Source of the DNA: Georgenia daeguensis
Lineage (GTDB): Bacteria > Actinomycetota > Actinomycetes > Actinomycetales > Actinomycetaceae
Length of the DNA: 64,000 nt
Direction: 5' to 3'
Assembly: GCF_039537705.1 (NCBI RefSeq)
Contig: NZ_BAABBA010000003.1
Coordinates: forward strand, 186,001 to 250,000
The notes under the pieces are model-generated. The model was not told where the DNA came from and did no database searches. It worked only from the letters and a program-made list of their open reading frames with translations. Shown in pieces: positions 46,016 to 57,418 of this stretch; position 1 is the stretch's first letter; each line of letters opens with the position of its first letter. The position numbers were made by a program, and so were the translations under genes.

Positions 46016-46019
<4 letters not shown>
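45669..46019 (+). CDS. Half-length ZIP-like membrane protein
   Basis: The 116-aa reading (GTG 45669) has three hydrophobic segments: FGAIASSALVLGSLIGVRF, VLAVLLSFAAGSLITALTSEL and AAVGLFVGAVVFTLLSALLA. The order, and the pairing of AAGSLITAL with a following ELFEDAHERGG, resemble the N-terminal half of actinobacterial ZIP metal transporters, which are about twice as long. No C-terminal half is present: the frame ends at 46019, overlapping the uvrA start. It may be a truncated remnant, a small protein in its own right, or a half-transporter that dimerises. The ribosome site is weak. Confidence 0.5.
46004..46009 (+). promoter_or_regulatory. -10 box for leaderless uvrA mRNA
   Basis: TATCAT at 46004-46009, then 6 nt, then the uvrA GTG at 46016. 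It lies inside the end of the preceding small membrane-protein frame. Confidence 0.6.
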
Positions 46020-48874
<2,855 letters not shown>

Positions 48875-48885
48875 CGCGACCAGCT

Positions 48886-48925
48886 CCGCCGTCGTCCCCC
48901 GACGTTCGTCGCGGGACGACGGCGG
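48886..48925 (+). terminator. Hairpin terminator after uvrA
   Basis: CCGCCGTCGTCCC (48886-48898) pairs perfectly with GGGACGACGGCGG (48913-48925), 14-nt loop, starting 11 nt after the uvrA stop. Confidence 0.75.
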
Positions 48926-48960
48926 ACGTCTCCCGTGGTGACGGCGGACGTCTCCCGTGG
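48918..48960. repeat. 22-bp tandem duplication after uvrA
   Basis: A 21-bp word beginning GACGGCGGACGTCTCCCGTG occurs at 48918-48938 and 48940-48960. Its first copy overlaps the right arm of the uvrA terminator. Confidence 0.8.
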
Positions 48961-49001
48961 CGAGGCGTCGGCGAGTCTGCCCACGCCGACCCTCTTGTGG
49001 C

Positions 49002-49007
49002 TAACGT
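49002..49007 (+). promoter_or_regulatory. -10 box for leaderless OsmC-fold gene
   Basis: TAACGT at 49002-49007, then 6 nt, then ATG 49014. Confidence 0.6.
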
Positions 49008-49013
49008 GGGGAC

Positions 49014-49493
49014 ATGGGAGCACTCCAGACGTACAACGTCACCGTCGACTGGACCGGGGCCGACGAGCGTGGGACGGCGAGCTACGCCAGCTACTCGCGC
49101 GACCACGAGGTCCGGGTGGAGGGCAAGCCCACGCTGCTGGCGACGTCGGACCTCAAGGTCCGCACCGACGTCAGCCGGTACCGGGCGGAGGAGCTCTTCG
49201 TCGGCTCCCTGTCCCAGGCCCAGATGCTCTGGTTCCTGCGCACCGCGGCCAAGCACGACGTCGTCGTCCTCGGCTACGCGGACAAGGCCACCGGCACCCA
49301 GCGCGTCGAGGGGGCGGGGTCGGGGCCCTTCGTCGAGGTGGTGCTCCGGCCGAACGTCACCTACGCCGACCCCATGAGCGAGGAGGCGGCGGCGCGCCTG
49401 CACCACGAGGCCCGGGAGTACAACCACCTCGCCCGCTCGGTCGGGTTCCCGGTGCTCGTCGAGCCCGTGGCGGTGCCGGTCCCCACGGCCTGA
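49014..49493 (+). CDS. Cysteine-free OsmC-fold protein
   Basis: The 159-aa product aligns with the actinobacterial branch of OsmC-like proteins: RDHEVRVEGKPTLLATSDLKVR, YRAEELFVGSLSQAQMLWFLRTAAKHDVVV and FVEVVLRPNVTYADP. In that branch the peroxidatic cysteine follows SLSQ and the second cysteine sits before IARSV. Here those positions are A69 and N137, and the protein contains no cysteine at all. Thiol peroxidase activity is therefore excluded, leaving a binding or structural role. Leaderless start. It stands alone between uvrA and uvrC. Confidence 0.85.
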   Translation: MGALQTYNVTVDWTGADERGTASYASYSRDHEVRVEGKPTLLATSDLKVRTDVSRYRAEELFVGSLSQAQMLWFLRTAAKHDVVVLGYADKATGTQRVEGAGSGPFVEVVLRPNVTYADPMSEEAAARLHHEAREYNHLARSVGFPVLVEPVAVPVPTA

Positions 49494-49546
49494 GCGCCGC
49501 GCGTCCGGGCGCCCGCGGGGTGCGTCCTGGTGTCGTCGCGCTGACG

Positions 49547-49552
49547 TAGGCT
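49547..49552 (+). promoter_or_regulatory. -10 box for leaderless uvrC operon
   Basis: TAGGCT at 49547-49552, then 7 nt, then the uvrC ATG at 49560. Confidence 0.6.
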
Positions 49553-49559
49553 CGAACGC

Positions 49560-51761
49560 ATGGCCGATCCGTCCACGTACCGACCCCGGCCCGGGGAGGT
49601 GCCCGACCAGCCCGGCGTCTACCGCTTCAAGGATCCCCACGGGCGCGTCATCTACGTCGGCAAGGCCAAGAGCCTGCGCAGCCGGCTGGGCAGCTACTTC
49701 CAGGACCTCGCCGCGCTCCACCCGCGCACCCAGCAGATGGTCACCACCGCCGCGTCGGTGGAGTGGACGGTCGTCGGCACCGAGGTCGAGTCCCTCGCCC
49801 TCGAGTACGCCTGGATCAAGGAGTTCGACCCGCGGTTCAACGTCAAGTACCGCGACGACAAGTCCTACCCCTTCCTCGCCGTCACCATGGGCGAGGAGAT
49901 CCCGCGCGTGCAGGTGATGCGCGGCGCCAAGCGCCCGGGCACCAGGTACTTCGGGCCGTACACCCACGCGTGGGCCATCCGCGACACCGTCGACCAGCTC
50001 CTGCGCGTCTTCCCCGTCCGGACCTGCTCCGCGGGCGTGTATCGGCGCGCCCAGTCCTCCGGCCGCCCGTGCCTGCTCGGCTACATCGACAAGTGCTCGG
50101 CGCCGTGCGTCGGCCGGATCTCCCCGGAGGACCACCGCGAGCTCGCCGAGGAGTTCTGCCGGTTCATGGAGGGGGAGACGGGGCCGCACCTGCGGCGCAT
50201 CGAGCGGGAGATGAGGGACGCGTCCGCCGAGCTGGACTTCGAGCGCGCCGCCCGCCTGCGCGACGACGCCGCGGCGCTGCGCCGCGTCGTCGAGAAGAAC
50301 GCGGTCGTGCTCCCCGACGGCACCGACGCCGACATCTTCGGCCTCGCCGCGGACGAGCTGGAGGCCTCGGTCCAGGTCTTCCACGTGCGCGGCGGGCGCA
50401 TCCGCGGTCAGCGGGGCTGGGTCGTGGAGCGGGTCGAGGACGTCGACGACGCCGGCCTGGTGGAGCACCTGCTGCAGCAGGTCTACGGCGACGCGCAGCC
50501 GGAGGTCGCGCCGCGGGACGAGCGCTCCGTGGGCAAGGCGCGCTCGCGCCGCACCGACGGGCAGGCGACCAGCGTCGATGACGTGCGGCACACCCCGACC
50601 ACCGCCGTCCCGCGCGAGATCCTCGTGCCCGTGCTGCCGACCGACGTCGAGGGCATGACCGCCTGGCTCTCGGGGCGGCGCGGCGCGAAGGTCCGCGTCC
50701 GCGTGCCGCAGCGCGGCGACAAGAAGAACCTCGCCGAGACGGTGCGCACCAACGCCGAGCAGGCCCTCGCCCTGCACAAGAGCCGCCGGGCCGGGGACCT
50801 CACCAGCCGGTCCCAGGCGCTGTCCGAGCTGCAGGACGCCCTCGGCCTCGCCGACTCGCCGCTGCGCATCGAGTGCTACGACATCTCCCACACCCAGGGC
50901 TCGCACCAGGTCGGCTCGATGGTCGTCTTCGAGGACGGGCTCGCCAAGAAGTCCGAGTACCGCCACTTCATCGTGCGCGGCGAGGACGGGCAGGGCGCCC
51001 GGGACGACACCGCCGCCATGGACGAGGTGCTCCGGCGCCGGTTCCGCCGGTACGTCGCCGAGCGCGACGCAGAGGAGCAGGCCCGCAACGGCCGGCCCGC
51101 GGACGCGGGGGCGCTGGCCGTGGGCGCGGCCCTGGCGGGGGACGACCCCGACCGGTCCGACACCGTCGACATCGACACCCTGGACGACGACGGCGTCCCG
51201 CTCCGCTCGGGCCCGGTGGACCCCACCACCGGGCGGGCCCGGAAGTTCGCGTACCCGCCGAACCTCGTCGTCGTCGACGGCGGGCCGCCCCAGGTCGCCG
51301 CGGCCCAGCGCGTGCTCGACGAGCTCGGCGTGGACGAGGTGGCGCTTGTCGGCCTGGCCAAGCGTCTGGAGGAGGTCTGGCTGCCGGGCGACGACTTCCC
51401 GGTGGTCCTCCCGCGCACCTCCCCGGCGCTGTACCTGCTGCAGCACCTGCGCGACGAGTCGCACCGTTTCGCCATCACCCACCACCGCTCGCGCCGGGCC
51501 AAGGCGATGACCAGGTCCGTCCTGGACGACGTCCCGGGCCTCGGGCCCACCCGCCAGCGCGCGCTGCTCAAGGCGTTCGGCTCGGTGAAGAACATTCGCG
51601 CGGCCACCGTCGAGGAGGTGGCGGCGGTGAAGGGGATCGGCCCGCACACCGCGAGGGCGGTCCTTCAGGCGCTCGGCGCCTCGCCGGGCAGCGCCGCGTC
51701 ACCCGCCGACGCCGCCGCGGGCGACCCCGCACCGGCGGACCGGCGACACCTGGCATCCTGA
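49560..51761 (+). CDS. uvrC: Excinuclease ABC subunit C
   Basis: Makes the two incisions in nucleotide excision repair. The 733-aa product has the N-terminal GIY-YIG nuclease (PGVYRFKDPHGRVIYVGKAKSLRSRL, about 18-45), a cysteine group (CLLGYIDKCSAPCVG), a UVR motif near 205-240 for UvrB contact, the RNase H-like nuclease (ECYDISHTQGSHQVGSMVVFEDG, VVVDGGPPQV), and a C-terminal helix-hairpin-helix pair. It is about 50-90 residues longer than typical, because of linkers near 325-350 and 510-560. First gene of uvrC-rapZ-yvcK-whiA. Confidence 0.97.
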   Translation: MADPSTYRPRPGEVPDQPGVYRFKDPHGRVIYVGKAKSLRSRLGSYFQDLAALHPRTQQMVTTAASVEWTVVGTEVESLALEYAWIKEFDPRFNVKYRDDKSYPFLAVTMGEEIPRVQVMRGAKRPGTRYFGPYTHAWAIRDTVDQLLRVFPVRTCSAGVYRRAQSSGRPCLLGYIDKCSAPCVGRISPEDHRELAEEFCRFMEGETGPHLRRIEREMRDASAELDFERAARLRDDAAALRRVVEKNAVVLPDGTDADIFGLAADELEASVQVFHVRGGRIRGQRGWVVERVEDVDDAGLVEHLLQQVYGDAQPEVAPRDERSVGKARSRRTDGQATSVDDVRHTPTTAVPREILVPVLPTDVEGMTAWLSGRRGAKVRVRVPQRGDKKNLAETVRTNAEQALALHKSRRAGDLTSRSQALSELQDALGLADSPLRIECYDISHTQGSHQVGSMVVFEDGLAKKSEYRHFIVRGEDGQGARDDTAAMDEVLRRRFRRYVAERDAEEQARNGRPADAGALAVGAALAGDDPDRSDTVDIDTLDDDGVPLRSGPVDPTTGRARKFAYPPNLVVVDGGPPQVAAAQRVLDELGVDEVALVGLAKRLEEVWLPGDDFPVVLPRTSPALYLLQHLRDESHRFAITHHRSRRAKAMTRSVLDDVPGLGPTRQRALLKAFGSVKNIRAATVEEVAAVKGIGPHTARAVLQALGASPGSAASPADAAAGDPAPADRRHLAS

Positions 51762-51765
51762 GGGC

Positions 51766-52716
51766 ATGGAGACACCGGGGAACGAGGAGCGCAGGCCACC
51801 GACGGTGCCGGAGGGGATCCCCCTCCTCGACGAGGAGGCCAAGCTCCCGCAGAACGAGCGGCCGGAGCTCCTGATCATCACGGGGATGTCCGGGGCGGGC
51901 CGCTCCCGCACCGCCGCGGCCCTGGAGGACCTCGACTGGTACGTCGTCGACAACCTGCCGCCCCGCATGCTCGCCGCGCTCGCCCGGATGATGACGCCGG
52001 GGGAGGGTGGCGTGCACCGCCTCGCCGCCGTGGTCGACGTCCGCTCGCGCGAGTTCTTCGCCGAGCTGGTGAGCGTCCTGGACCAGCTGCGCCTCCAGGG
52101 GACCGACTACCGGATCGTCTTCCTCGACGCCGACGACGATGTGCTCGTGCGCCGCTACGAGTCCGTGCGCCGCCCCCACCCGCTGCAGGGCGACGGGCGC
52201 CTCCTGGACGGCATCACGGAGGAGCGGCAGCTGCTCGCGCACCTGCGCCGCAGGGCCGACGTCCTGATCGACACCACCGACCTCTCGGTCCACGACCTCG
52301 CGCGCAAGGTGCGCGAGGTCGTGGCGGGGGAGTCCGACCGACCGCTGCGCCTGACCGTGGTCTCCTTCGGCTTCAAGTACGGCCTCCCGCTCGACGCCGA
52401 CCACGTGGTCGACGTCCGGTTCCTCACCAACCCGTACTGGGTCTCGGAGCTGCGCCACCTCACCGGGACCGACGAGCCGGTGCGCGACTACGTCCTCGGC
52501 CAGCGCGGCGCCACCGAGTTCGCCGACCGCTACGTCGACGCCCTCGCCCCGGTCCTCGACGGTTACATCGACGAGCTGAAGCCCTTCGTCACCATCGCCG
52601 TGGGCTGCACGGGCGGCAAGCACCGCTCCGTCGCCATGGCGGAGGCGATCGCCCAGCGGCTCCGCGACCGCGGGCAGTCGGTCCGGACGCTGCACCGGGA
52701 CCTGGGGCGGGAATGA
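51766..52716 (+). CDS. rapZ: RapZ/YvcJ family nucleotide-binding protein
   Basis: P-loop protein; the E. coli homolog RapZ is an RNA adapter controlling glmS. The role in actinobacteria is less clear. The 316-aa product has Walker A GMSGAGRS at 40-47, with arginine (R46) instead of the usual lysine, a substitution common in actinobacterial members. Also seen are WYVVDNLPP, RRYESVRRPHPL, VVSFGFKYGLP and the C-terminal VGCTGGKHRSVAMAE. It starts 4 nt after uvrC and overlaps yvcK by ATGA. Confidence 0.95.
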   Translation: METPGNEERRPPTVPEGIPLLDEEAKLPQNERPELLIITGMSGAGRSRTAAALEDLDWYVVDNLPPRMLAALARMMTPGEGGVHRLAAVVDVRSREFFAELVSVLDQLRLQGTDYRIVFLDADDDVLVRRYESVRRPHPLQGDGRLLDGITEERQLLAHLRRRADVLIDTTDLSVHDLARKVREVVAGESDRPLRLTVVSFGFKYGLPLDADHVVDVRFLTNPYWVSELRHLTGTDEPVRDYVLGQRGATEFADRYVDALAPVLDGYIDELKPFVTIAVGCTGGKHRSVAMAEAIAQRLRDRGQSVRTLHRDLGRE

Positions 52717-53738
52717 GCCTCATCCCCGACGGCGGCACGCCGCCGCCCGCCAGCCTGCAGCCCGGCGCCCGCGGGCCCGCCGTCGTCGCCCTCGGCGGCG
52801 GCCACGGCCTCGCGGCGACGCTCGGCGCGCTGCGTCACCTCTCGCAGAACCTCACCGCCGTCGTCACCGTGGCGGACGACGGCGGATCCTCCGGCCGCCT
52901 GCGCCACGAGCTCGGCGTACTGCCACCCGGCGACCTGCGCATGGCGCTCTCGGCGCTGTGCGACGACGGCGAGTGGGGCCTGACCTGGCGCGACGTGCTG
53001 CAGCACCGGTTCGTCTCCGACGGCCCGCTCAACAACCACGCCGTCGGCAACCTGCTGATCGTGGCGCTGTGGGAGCTGCTCGGCAACGAGGTCGCCGGCC
53101 TGGACCTGGTCGGGCGTCTGCTCGGCGTGCACGGCCGGGTGGTGCCGATGGCCGCGGTCCCGCTCGAGATCGAGGCCGAGGTGAAGTCGGGCGAGGGCAC
53201 GCGGACCATCCGCGGCCAGTACAACGTGGCTGTGACGCCCGGCCGGGTCGAGCGGATCCGCCTGGTGCCCGACGCCCCGCCGGCCTGCCCCGAGGCGGTC
53301 GCGGCCGTCCGGGCCGCCGACTGGGTCGTCCTGGGCCCGGGTTCCTGGTACACCTCGGTGATCCCGCACCTGCTGGTGCCCGAGCTCGCCGAGGCGCTGC
53401 ACACCACCCCCGCCCGGCGCGCGCTCACGGTGAACCTCTCCGCGCAGGTGGGCGAGACCGACGGCATGACCGCCGCGGACCACGTCCGCAGCCTGCACGA
53501 GCTCGCCCCCGACCTGCGCCTCGACGTCGTCCTGGCGGACCCCACCGCCGTCGAGGATCTCGACGACCTCACCGACGCCGCCCGGGCGTGCGGGGCCGAG
53601 GTGCTGCTCCGGCAGATCGGTGTGGGGGACGGCACAGCACGTCACGATCCGCTCCGTCTGGCCGCGGCGTACCGTGACGCGTTCGAGGGAGTGCTGGGGG
53701 ACGTCCATCGATCCCGGCAGGAAAGCGCGGGGGAATGA
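52713..53738 (+). CDS. yvcK: YvcK family gluconeogenesis/cell-envelope factor
   Basis: CofD-like Rossmann protein; B. subtilis YvcK and mycobacterial CuvA are needed for growth on gluconeogenic carbon and for normal cell-wall synthesis. The 341-aa product has the nucleotide-sugar binding loop VVALGGGHGLAATLGALRHL, TVADDGGSSGRLR, NNHAVGNLLIVALWELLG and VLGPGSWYTSVIPHLLV. Overlaps by ATGA at both ends couple it to rapZ and whiA, an arrangement conserved in Gram-positives. Confidence 0.96.
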   Translation: MSLIPDGGTPPPASLQPGARGPAVVALGGGHGLAATLGALRHLSQNLTAVVTVADDGGSSGRLRHELGVLPPGDLRMALSALCDDGEWGLTWRDVLQHRFVSDGPLNNHAVGNLLIVALWELLGNEVAGLDLVGRLLGVHGRVVPMAAVPLEIEAEVKSGEGTRTIRGQYNVAVTPGRVERIRLVPDAPPACPEAVAAVRAADWVVLGPGSWYTSVIPHLLVPELAEALHTTPARRALTVNLSAQVGETDGMTAADHVRSLHELAPDLRLDVVLADPTAVEDLDDLTDAARACGAEVLLRQIGVGDGTARHDPLRLAAAYRDAFEGVLGDVHRSRQESAGE

Positions 53739-54736
53739 GTGCGAAGATGGCCGGCATGTCGTTGACCTCTGCCGTGAAGGACGAGCTTGCCCGGGTACGG
53801 GTGGACAAGATGTCGGCCCGCAAGGCCGAGGTGGCCGCGACCCTGCGTTTCGCGGGCGGGCTGCACATCATCTCCGGGCGCATCGTCGTGGAGGCGGAGC
53901 TGGACGCCGGGATCGCCGCCCGCCGCCTGCGCCAGACGATGCAGGAGGTCTACGGGCACCACTCCGACATCATCGTCGTCTCCGGCGGCGGCCTGCGCCG
54001 GGGCAACCGGTACGTGGTGCGCGTGGTCCGCGACGGCGAGTCCCTCGCCCGGCAGACCGGTCTGCTGGACAACCGCGGCCGGCCCGTGCGCGGGCTGCCG
54101 CCCCAGGTCGTCTCCGCCGGTGTCGCGGAGGCGACGGCGGCCTGGCGCGGCGCCTTCCTCGCCCACGGCTCGCTCACGGAGCCGGGGCGGTCGAGCTCGC
54201 TGGAGATCACCTGCCCGGGTCCGGAGGCCGCGCTCGCGCTGGTCGGCGCCGCCCGCCGCATGAACGTCGCGGCCAAGGCCCGGGAGGTGCGGGGGATCGA
54301 CCGCGTCGTCATCCGCGACGGCGATGCCATCTCCGCGATGCTCGCCCGCATGGGCGCCCACGACGCGGTGCTGGTGTGGGAGGAGCGGCGCATGCGCCGG
54401 GAGGTGCGGGGCACCGCGAACCGGCTCGCGAACTTCGACGACGCCAACCTTCGGCGCTCCGCCAGGGCCGCCGTCGCCGCCGGGGCGCGCGTGGAGCGCG
54501 CCTTCGAGATCCTCGGCGACGACATCCCCGAGCACCTCGTCGAGGCCGGGCGGCTGCGCCTCGCCCACAAGCAGGCGAGCCTCGAGGAGCTGGGCCAGCT
54601 CTCGGACCCGCCGCTGACGAAGGACGCCGTCGCCGGCCGGATCCGGCGTCTGCTCGCGATGGCGGACAAGCGCGCGCACGAGCAGGGCATCCCGGACACC
54701 GAGGCGACGCTGACCCCGGAGATGCTCGACCTCTGA
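53735..54736 (+). CDS. whiA: WhiA sporulation/cell-division regulator
   Basis: DNA-binding protein with an inactive LAGLIDADG homing-endonuclease-like domain and a C-terminal helix-turn-helix. In Streptomyces it acts with WhiB in sporulation; in non-sporulating actinobacteria it affects division. The 333-aa product has LTSAVKDELARVRVD at the start, a central RGAFLAHGSLTEPGRSSSLEI segment (GSLxxP core of the family), and the HTH around LEELGQLSDPPLTKDAVAGRIRRLL. ATG 53735 overlaps yvcK by ATGA; ATG 53756 is an alternative. Last gene of the uvrC operon. Confidence 0.96.
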   Translation: MSAKMAGMSLTSAVKDELARVRVDKMSARKAEVAATLRFAGGLHIISGRIVVEAELDAGIAARRLRQTMQEVYGHHSDIIVVSGGGLRRGNRYVVRVVRDGESLARQTGLLDNRGRPVRGLPPQVVSAGVAEATAAWRGAFLAHGSLTEPGRSSSLEITCPGPEAALALVGAARRMNVAAKAREVRGIDRVVIRDGDAISAMLARMGAHDAVLVWEERRMRREVRGTANRLANFDDANLRRSARAAVAAGARVERAFEILGDDIPEHLVEAGRLRLAHKQASLEELGQLSDPPLTKDAVAGRIRRLLAMADKRAHEQGIPDTEATLTPEMLDL

Positions 54737-54746
54737 GGTCCGGCGC

Positions 54747-54859
54747 GCTCCGGCGTTGGTCCGCTCCGGCGTCGGTCCGCTCCGGCGGTCGGTGCGCTCC
54801 GGCGTCGGTCCGCTCCGGCGTCGGTCCGCTCCGGCGTCGGTCCGCTCCGGTGTCGGTGC
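54747..54859. repeat. 16-bp tandem array, seven units
   Basis: Seven head-to-tail copies of GCTCCGGCGTCGGTCC run from 54747 to 54859; units 2, 4, 5 and 6 are identical, unit 3 has one extra base, and units 1 and 7 carry substitutions. It starts 10 nt after the whiA stop and ends 38 nt before the CRP-type site of gap. The 16-bp period rules out coding use. The rest of the 358-nt gap 54737-55094 holds the gap control region. Confidence 0.9.
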
Positions 54860-54897
54860 CACTCGGCTCGCCAGTTCCGGCCCGGGCCCCCGGCCCT

Positions 54898-54965
54898 TGT
54901 GAGTGCAGTCACAGGGCCCCGGCGGACCATGGTCCCCGGGCGTTTTGTCCCTCCGTGGGTAGACT
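54898..54965 (+). promoter_or_regulatory. gap promoter with perfect CRP/GlxR site
   Basis: TGTGA-GTGCAG-TCACA at 54898-54913 matches the CRP/GlxR consensus exactly. TAGACT at 54960-54965 is the -10 box; the site centre lies about 66 nt upstream of the predicted RNA start, a class I activator position. No -35 consensus is present, which suits an activated promoter. Confidence 0.65.
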
Positions 54966-54970
54966 CGACA

Positions 54971-55045
54971 GTGCTGGTCGAGGTGCTCACCGCGCTTCTC
55001 GCGTGGAGGCGGCGCCCCGGCCGGGAGCACCCTGAGCGGTGCTGA
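54971..55045 (+). CDS. Possible 24-codon upstream ORF in gap leader
   Basis: GTG 54971 lies 5 nt after the gap -10 box and opens a frame reading MLVEVLTALLAW and on to a TGA at 55043-55045, 49 nt before gap. It could be a leaderless leader peptide; no supporting composition was seen beyond its position. Confidence 0.25.
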   Translation: MLVEVLTALLAWRRRPGREHPERC

Positions 55046-55094
55046 ACGAATCCGGACAATGCGTGCGCCGAGCGGCGCACTCCAGGAGGACACT

Positions 55095-56099
<1,005 letters not shown>

Positions 56100-56122
56100 C
56101 CCCGTAGCTCGGCAGCAGTGAC

Positions 56123-56165
56123 GGACGTCCGCGTGCGCAGCATCCGCTCGCGCACGCGGACGTCC
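56123..56165 (+). promoter_or_regulatory. Hairpin between gap and pgk
   Basis: GGACGTCCGCGTGCGC (56123-56138) pairs perfectly with GCGCACGCGGACGTCC (56150-56165), 11-nt loop. It has terminator strength but sits inside the operon, so it may attenuate transcription or protect the processed gap mRNA end. Confidence 0.6.
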
Positions 56166-56227
56166 GCGCGTCGGGGCACGTACGGCCCCACCGCGCCCAC
56201 GACGTAGACGACGTAAGGAGCATCTTC

Positions 56228-57418
56228 GTGAAGACCATCGAGGACCTCGGGGAGCTGCGCGGCAAGCGCGTGCTCGTCCGTTCCGACTTCAACGTCCCGC
56301 TGGACGGGACGACCATCACCGACGACGGGCGCATCCGGGCTGCGCTGCCGACGCTGCAGGCGCTGCTGGCGCAGGGCGCGCGCGTGCTCATCACCGCGCA
56401 CCTGGGCCGCCCGAAGGGCACGCCGGACGCCAAGTACTCCCTCGCCCCCGTGGCCGCGCGTCTCGGCGAGCTGCTGGACGCCAAGGTCACCCTCGCGAAG
56501 GACACCGTCGGCGAGGACGCGAAGTCCGTCGTCGCCGGCCTGGCCGACGGCGAGGTCGCCCTGCTGGAGAACGTGCGCTTCGACGCCCGCGAGACCTCCA
56601 AGGACGACGCCGAGCGCGGCGCGTTCGCCGACGAGCTGGCTGCGCTGGCCGACGCCTTCGTCTCCGACGGCTTCGGCGTGGTGCACCGCAAGCAGGCCTC
56701 CGTCTACGACGTGGCCCAGCGGCTCCCGCACGCGGCCGGCAAGCTCGTCTTCAAGGAGATCGAGTCCCTGAGCCGCGCGACCGAGAACCCGGAGCGGCCC
56801 TACGTCGTCGTCCTGGGCGGGTCCAAGGTCTCCGACAAGCTCGGCGTGATCGCCAACCTGCTCGGCAAGGCCGACCGCCTGCTGATCGGTGGCGGCATGG
56901 TCTTCACGTTCCTGGCCGCCAAGGGCCACGGCGTCGGCTCGTCCCTCCTCGAGGAGGACCAGATCGACACCGTCAAGGGCTACCTCGCCGAGGCGGAGCA
57001 GAAGGGCGTCGAGATCGTCCTGCCCACCGACATCGTGGTCGCCCCCGAGTTCAAGGCGGACGCGCCCGCGACCACCGTGGCGGCCGACGCCATCCCCGCG
57101 GACCAGATGGGCCTGGACATCGGCTCCGAGTCGCAGCAGGCGTTCGCCGCGAAGATCGCCGACGCGAAGACCATCGTGTGGAACGGCCCGATGGGCGTCT
57201 TCGAGTTCGACGCGTTCGCGGCCGGCACGAAGGCCGTGGCGCAGGCCATGTCCGACGCCGACGGCTTCACGATCGTCGGCGGCGGCGACTCCGCCGCGGC
57301 CGTGCGCACGCTCGGCTTCGACGAGGCCACCTTCTCCCACATCTCCACGGGCGGCGGCGCGTCCTTGGAGTACCTCGAGGGCAAGACTCTCCCCGGCATC
57401 GCCGTACTGGAGGACTGA
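56228..57418 (+). CDS. pgk: Phosphoglycerate kinase
   Basis: Transfers phosphate from 1,3-bisphosphoglycerate to ADP. The 396-aa product has VRSDFNVPLDG, the substrate arginines in RIRAALPTLQ and HLGRPKG, LLENVRFDARETSKDD, YVVVLGGSKVSDKLGVI and the C-terminal nucleotide loop GGGDSAAAV with STGGGASLEYL. Full family length. The GTG start has AAGGAG 7 nt upstream. Its stop is directly followed by the tpiA ATG. Confidence 0.98.
   Translation: MKTIEDLGELRGKRVLVRSDFNVPLDGTTITDDGRIRAALPTLQALLAQGARVLITAHLGRPKGTPDAKYSLAPVAARLGELLDAKVTLAKDTVGEDAKSVVAGLADGEVALLENVRFDARETSKDDAERGAFADELAALADAFVSDGFGVVHRKQASVYDVAQRLPHAAGKLVFKEIESLSRATENPERPYVVVLGGSKVSDKLGVIANLLGKADRLLIGGGMVFTFLAAKGHGVGSSLLEEDQIDTVKGYLAEAEQKGVEIVLPTDIVVAPEFKADAPATTVAADAIPADQMGLDIGSESQQAFAAKIADAKTIVWNGPMGVFEFDAFAAGTKAVAQAMSDADGFTIVGGGDSAAAVRTLGFDEATFSHISTGGGASLEYLEGKTLPGIAVLED

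Noticed and set aside
51883..51909. Lysine-to-arginine change in the RapZ Walker A motif
   Set aside because: GMSGAGR is common in actinobacterial RapZ homologs, so it is not a sign of inactivation.
54747..54859. CRISPR array
   Set aside because: The units are directly adjacent with no unique spacers, are only 16 bp long, and no cas gene is present.
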